A stretch of 64,000 nt of DNA. It comes from Posidonia oceanica. Its lineage: Eukaryota; Streptophyta; Magnoliopsida; Alismatales; Posidoniaceae. The notes below the pieces were generated by a model. That model was not told the origin of the DNA. It saw nothing but the letters and a program-made list of their open reading frames with translations, and did not search any database. Shown one piece after another: positions 59,073 through 64,000 of the stretch. Position 1 is the stretch's first letter. Every line of letters begins with the position of its first letter. Where the stretch lies: NCBI GenBank assembly GCA_037176725.1, contig JAZBRS010000075.1:72852001-72916000 (forward strand), given 5' to 3'. The position numbers and the translations under genes are program-made.

Positions 59073-60860
59073 AATGTTAAAAAAAATATTTTTATCATTT
59101 TATAGAATTTCTAAGATTATTCCGGACTTTTAACACATCTCTTTGGATTAATGTAAAAATCAGGGAGAAAATTGCAAAAAACCCACTCATTGCCTATGGG
59201 ACTGGCGACAGATCTAGTTGCCACTATCATTGGCGACTAATCTCATTGCTGCCTTTATAGGCGACGAATATCCTAGAATCCTCTCATGCAATACTTGGTT
59301 ATCTTAAGCTTTAATATATTATATGGGACTTTTATAAAGTGTTTCAATCATATTCCCATAATAATTAATATTTCTACAATTTTCCTAGCAATTAAATACA
59401 TGATATTCTAAGATATATTATATAGGCTTTTAAAAATAGTAACTAATTGAGGAAATTCTAGAAGGAGGGTGACGCCCATTTTAAAATGATATATCTTTAT
59501 TTTGGTAAAAAAAAGCAAGATTTTAAGTTGGTTATCACATTTTTAAATGTTATAACTATATTTAATTCAAAATGATATTTAAAAATGAAGATAAATCTAA
59601 AATATTCAAGTAGTTATGAATTTAGACTAAGTCCAAAATATCCATAAAACTAATTAACTTCTATCACAAAATTATAGATGATATTTATTTTAAATATGAG
59701 TTACTTAATTAGTAAGCTTGTGTTTAAATTTAAAATTCCCTATAAATATATTTTCGTTGCGGAGAAAATTTAAAAATGGAGACTAAGTCTTAGACGATTG
59801 CTAGATTCGTAACAAATTAGTTTGGGATTTAAAATTTTAAATATTTTAATTTCTAAGCTCGGTGCTTCTGATAGCGGCGACTAGCTTTAATAGATTATTT
59901 TATTACATTTTAATTGATTTTCTACGCCAAGAAAATAAAATATCTGTGCTTGTCGCCACTACATGCGGTGATGAGTTTAAAATATCTGATTTAATTTTTT
60001 TATTTTTTATTATTTTGATTTAAATTTAAATCTAAATAATATCCAATCATTTTCCAATGAGATATGATGCCAAAATATTTTATAAATACTCCCTAGATCT
60101 AGAGTTAGAGGAGAGGCTTCCAGAAAAGAGAAAAATCTGAGAGAGGAGAGATCTAAGCTTTGAAAGAGAGACCTCTGAGTATTAGAATGCTGAGATTCTG
60201 AGAGATCCATAGCCCCACCCCATCAATTCCTTGAGTGAAAACCTAGATCCAAATAGATCGTGTCCATTCTAAGCAAAACGCGCCTCCGGAGTTCCGTCCA
60301 TGACTTTGCTTCCTCATCCCACGCCACGTAGCATAAAGGTGAAGGGAGTATTTGTTCCAATATATTTTTAACATTACATTATTTCCTTAGATAGGACATT
60401 GCATATGCATGCGGGAAACCATCCCCTCGGCTAGTATTATTAGCGATTATTTTTGTTGTTTATCATTTTTTTGAGATTATTTACTACACGCTCAGACTAA
60501 TCTAGATCTATTTGTCTATTTTGAAGGAAGGAATACATCACGTAACACGAGGACGTCGCTGGACGATATCTTGCCGTCGATCCAGTGAAACCGAGGACTC
60601 ACACCACAATCACATCCGCATCTCCCGAAGGCATCTTGTCTGGCAGCACTGCAAATTGACAAGTAGCGATCACAAGTGTCGTCGACGAACGTGGAAGCAC
60701 CGACGTCACTATCAACACACCCCAAATCCAAATTCCACACATATACTCGACACGTGATTATATGTTTGTCGCTCTCGCACTTTATCCTTTCAACTCCATG
60801 TCCAAATACATCCTTTTTTACATGTCATGATGATATAATATGACATCGTAAATCAAATTT
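59073..60860. other. AT-rich DNA with a TATA box and leader-like segment
   Basis: No gene recognised. TATAAATACTCC at about 60081-60092 is followed by a purine-rich leader (AGAGGAGAGG, GAAAGAGAGACCTCTGAG) and a C-rich stretch near 60210-60320, again LTR-like. GGCGAC/GCGACTA words recur around 59207-59262 and 59870-59965. The end near 60860 grades into the repeat below. Confidence 0.4.
60081..60092 (+). promoter_or_regulatory. TATA box of a probable LTR
   Basis: TATAAATACTCC is followed after about 20 bp by a purine-rich leader. This is a typical plant LTR promoter layout, but no LTR pair or TSD was found to confirm it. Confidence 0.4.
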
Positions 60861-61290
60861 ATATCGACATTATATTCGATTTATTTTTTTATCGATTCAA
60901 TTAAATTATATCTAATCTCCTAATTAGATAATTATTATATTTGAATTTACACTTGAACAAATTCTGTAAGATGTTTATCGATATCATATTCGATTAATGT
61001 CAAACTTTATATTATTGTTGAACCACACTAGACACATATTTTTATCGACATCATATTTGAATATATATATATTTGATCTCATGTTACTCTTGCGATAGAT
61101 CATATGTTTTCATCGATGTCATATTCAATTATACATATATTCGATCTCGCACCATGTATAAAAAATCTCGCCTTATTTAAGCATATGTCTTGTCGACATT
61201 AAGCATATGGTATTTTTCTCGACATTTATACATAAAAACTTATATATTAAGCGCGATATCATATTTGAACATATATGATTGCATACGAAT
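60860..61290. repeat. Degenerate repeat of ATCGACATCATATTCGA
   Basis: The motif recurs at about 60862, 60975, 61047, 61113 and 61252, with shortened forms near 60890 and 61194 (GTCGACATTAAG). Spacing is irregular at 65-140 bp. Many copies pair ATCGA or TCGAC with a following TATTCGA or TATTTGAA. Confidence 0.65.
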
Positions 61291-61319
61291 TGTTTTCCCC
61301 ATTTACCACTGATATATAA

Positions 61320-61598
61320 ATTTTGTTATATAATCATTTTCTCTTTTATTCTAGAATACGAGTGTGATGTTCATAACGAGGTTCTTTCATGGTAATTAAT
61401 TAACGGACCATCATTAGAAGTGGTTCGAGAGAAATCCATTTATTGAAAAAAATTATGATCACACCTCAAAATTTGTTGGAAAACACAAATTCAATGGATG
61501 TGTAGAAAAGAACCCTTAAACACCTTCTTTCCTAGTTTTTATATCATACAGGACATTGTCTTGAGGACAATGATTGGTCTGGGTTAAAAGGTTGTTGG
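61320..61598. other. Short gap with a gypsy-like tail motif
   Basis: About 61550-61585 reads GACATTGTCTTGAGGACAAT then GATTGGTCTGGGTT, similar in style to the sequence that closes the internal region of plant Athila-type Ty3/gypsy elements. Nothing else is recognised. Confidence 0.3.
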
Positions 61599-61599
61599 T

Positions 61600-64000
61600 T
61601 TGTATACCTTACTTTTTTTCACATCTACTTCTAGATCTGAATCAGAACATTCTTCATTTTCTGTTGTTACATCAGAGATATGGCATAATAGACTAGGTCA
61701 TGCTCCTTTATCCATCGTAGATTTTCTTCTTAGCAAACAAATGTGTTCTTCTTTTCATTGTACTACTTGTCCCTTAGCCAAAGAAACAAGACTTGTATTT
61801 CCTTTAAGCGGTATTAAGTCTACAAAGCCTTTTCAACTTGTAAACAGTGATGTATGGGGAAGATTCTCACTTCCTACACACACATGTTATCAATACTTTC
61901 TCACCATTGTAGATGACTTTTTACGGTGTACTTGGGTTTACCTTATGAAATACAAGTCTGAAACTTTTACATTTGTTTAGAATTTCTTCGTCATGGTCTC
62001 TACACAATTTCAAACTAATGTTCAACAAATCAGGATAGACAATGGGGGTGAGTTTTTCTCAAAAGAAATGAGAGGATTATTTTCTTCCAAAGGCATTATT
62101 CATCAACATTCTTGTTCTCACACACCTCAACAAAATGGGGTGGTGGAAAGAAAACATAGGCATTTGATCAATGTTGCTAAAGCCTAGAGAATTCATGCCA
62201 ATTTACCTTTGAAATTCTGGGGTGATTGCATTCTAATTGTAACTTATCTGAAAAATAGAACACCTTTCTAAGCTTTTGTTTGGTAGGACACCATATGAGC
62301 TAGTCTTCAATACTAAACTAAATTATTCTCATTTGAGAGTTTTTGGTTGTCTAGCCTATGTTACTAAAAGTGTGACAAAACACAAGTTTGATTCTCGAGC
62401 CTCTAGATGTGTTTTTCTAGGATATCCCTTTGGTAAAAAAAGCATATAGATTATATGATCTTGATAATGACAGGTACATAATTAGTAGAGATGTAGTCTT
62501 TCATGAGTTTCTTTTTCCTTTTGCTGATTATGTTAATCAAGACAAATCTATTGTGCTTCCATTACCTATATTTGAGAATGATCAGGTTTCTTCTCTAGGT
62601 CTTGTCCCTATTCATAATTCTTCTTTCAATTCTTCACTTGTTAATTCTCCACCCCTTGCTTGTTGAGTCACCTGTTATTATCAAGCCATCTGGTTCAAGG
62701 AGGTCTTCTCAGGTACACAAGCCACCAACTTATTTGAAAGATTTTGTATGATCGTTTAGAGTAAATTACTTAGATCATTCATCATACTCAACTCAAACAA
62801 AGTTAGGTACTCTTTATCCTATTTCTCTATTTGTTTCTTATGATCTCTCCATCACATATATCCTTTCTAACATCCATTTCCACTATCACAGAACCTACTT
62901 CATATAGTCAAGCAGCTTCTGATGACAACTGGTGTCAAGCTATGAGAGCTAAGCTTAATGCCCTGGCTGCTAATAATACTTGGGAAATGGTTGAATTACC
63001 TTCTAGTAAACATTCCATTGGTTGCAAATGGGTGTACAAAGTGAGGTATAAGTCTGATGGTTCTATTGAAAGGTTCAAAGATTGTTTAGTTGCAAAGGGT
63101 TATACACAAGTTGAAGGTTTTGATTACACAGATATTTTTGCTTTGGTGGTAAAGCTTGTGACAATTAGAACTATAATTGCTATAACAGTTGCTAAACACT
63201 GGCCTCTTCATCAACTTAATGTTAATTATGCTTTTTTGCATGGTGATCTCTATGGGGAAGTTTATATGACTCCTCCTATTGGTGTTAGTCTAGAGGGGGA
63301 GAATATGGTTTGTTGCCTAAAGAAGTCACTCTATAGCTTAAAACAAGCTTCCAGGAACAATTTTTTTAAAATTTTCTCAAGCCTTAGTTGATGTTGGTTT
63401 TCGGCAATCTAAATTAGATTACTCTTTGTTTGTTAAGCAGCAACAACATTCTCTTACAGTTGTTGTAGTATATTGCTTGTCACAGGCAATGATGATAGTG
63501 AAATTGAGTTATTGAAGAAATTTCTAGACTCTCAATTTCATATAAAAGATTTGGGGCTTATGAAATACTTTCTTGGATTGGAAGTAGCTAGGTCAGAAAA
63601 AAGAGTTTGTGTGTCTCAGAGGAAGTATACTTTGGACATTTTGAATGATACTGGGTTATTAGGAACTAAACCAGTTGAGTTTCCCATTGAGCAGTAGCAA
63701 AAACTCAATCCAGATGAAGGAGAATTATTGAAAGATCCTTCACAATTTAGAATGTTGATTGGTAGACTCATTTATCTCAATATAGCAAGGCCTGGCATTA
63801 GTCAATTCATAAATCAACCCAGAAAGCCTCACTATGAAGTAGCTGTCAGAGTTTTGAGATATCTCAAAGGCACTGCTGGGCAAGGCTCACTATATAGTTT
63901 GAAGAATAATATGAAGATGGCTGCTTATTGTGACTCGGACTTGGCAGCATGTCCTATTACAAGGAAATCTTCCACAAGGTTTTGTATTTTCTTAGACAAT
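61600..64000 (+). pseudogene. pol: Ty1/copia pol, decayed, running off the right edge
   Basis: GAG-pre-integrase and integrase: WHNRLGHAPLSIVDFLL, CTTCPLAKETRL, the catalytic residues in NSDVWGRF, IDNGGEF and QQNGVVERKHR (61600-62187), with stops at 61978 and 62187. RT segment 62831-63391: GCKWVYKVRYKSDGSIERFK and QLNVNYAFLHGDL, where the usual catalytic Asp of QLDV is Asn. The YVDD box is gone: VVVY at about 63460 runs straight into LVTGNDDSE, consistent with a short deletion and frameshift. Then FHIKDLGLMKYFLGLEVA (63473-63697), and RNase H YCDSDLAACPITRKSS at the window end. The 5' part and LTR are not identified. Confidence 0.88.

Noticed and set aside
1..64000. tRNA, rRNA or snoRNA genes
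   Set aside because: No cloverleaf, A/B box pair or rRNA-like sequence was recognised; the TGGTATCAGAGC match at 10014 is a retroelement primer site, not a tRNA gene.

Overview
This is nuclear DNA of a flowering plant. The genes are split by many GT-AG introns, and the products are plant CTP synthase, the plant-specific TPLATE-complex subunit TWD40-2 and a plant MAPR/cytochrome-b5-like protein. Everything between them is packed with LTR retrotransposons, hAT relics and miniature elements. The species cannot be fixed from the sequence; a monocot is a guess from overall impression only.

Layout. 199-4215 (+): the 3' 19 exons of a CTP synthase gene, cut by the left window edge. 4.6-7.8 kb: intergenic. 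About 7.8-22.6 kb: a nest of three elements. An LTR-like repeat with palindromic tandem units is split by an 11.8-kb Sirevirus-like Ty1/copia element (8792-20625, TSD tgttt), which is itself split by a 2.2-kb solo LTR (16487-18662, TSD acatc). 24677-46993 (+): complete TWD40-2 gene, 21 coding exons giving about 1301 aa. Its introns carry a MITE (intron 2), a deleted mini-Copia (intron 4, TSD gcaat) and a hAT cluster (6.6-kb intron 14). 48238-52294 (+): complete MAPR4-like gene, 8 exons, 242 aa. 53481-53819: a 339-bp TRIM element (TSD actag). 54.1-57.0 kb (-): decayed Copia RT/RNase H next to a plant-mobile-domain pseudogene. 57-61.5 kb: unclassified LTR-like DNA with two TATA boxes and two unusual repeat arrays. 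61.6 kb to the right edge (+): decayed Copia pol.

The three host genes act in unrelated processes: pyrimidine nucleotide synthesis, endocytic adaptor function and a membrane heme/sterol-binding-type protein. Nothing suggests co-regulation. I did not find a new enzymatic system. The least ordinary signals are the cis-motif and repeat structures: a TACCGATTT/CGGTATACCG motif set shared by two different retroelements, a palindrome-bearing tandem array, a two-stem tandem array at 58.8-59.1 kb, and the element junctions that can be read to the base.
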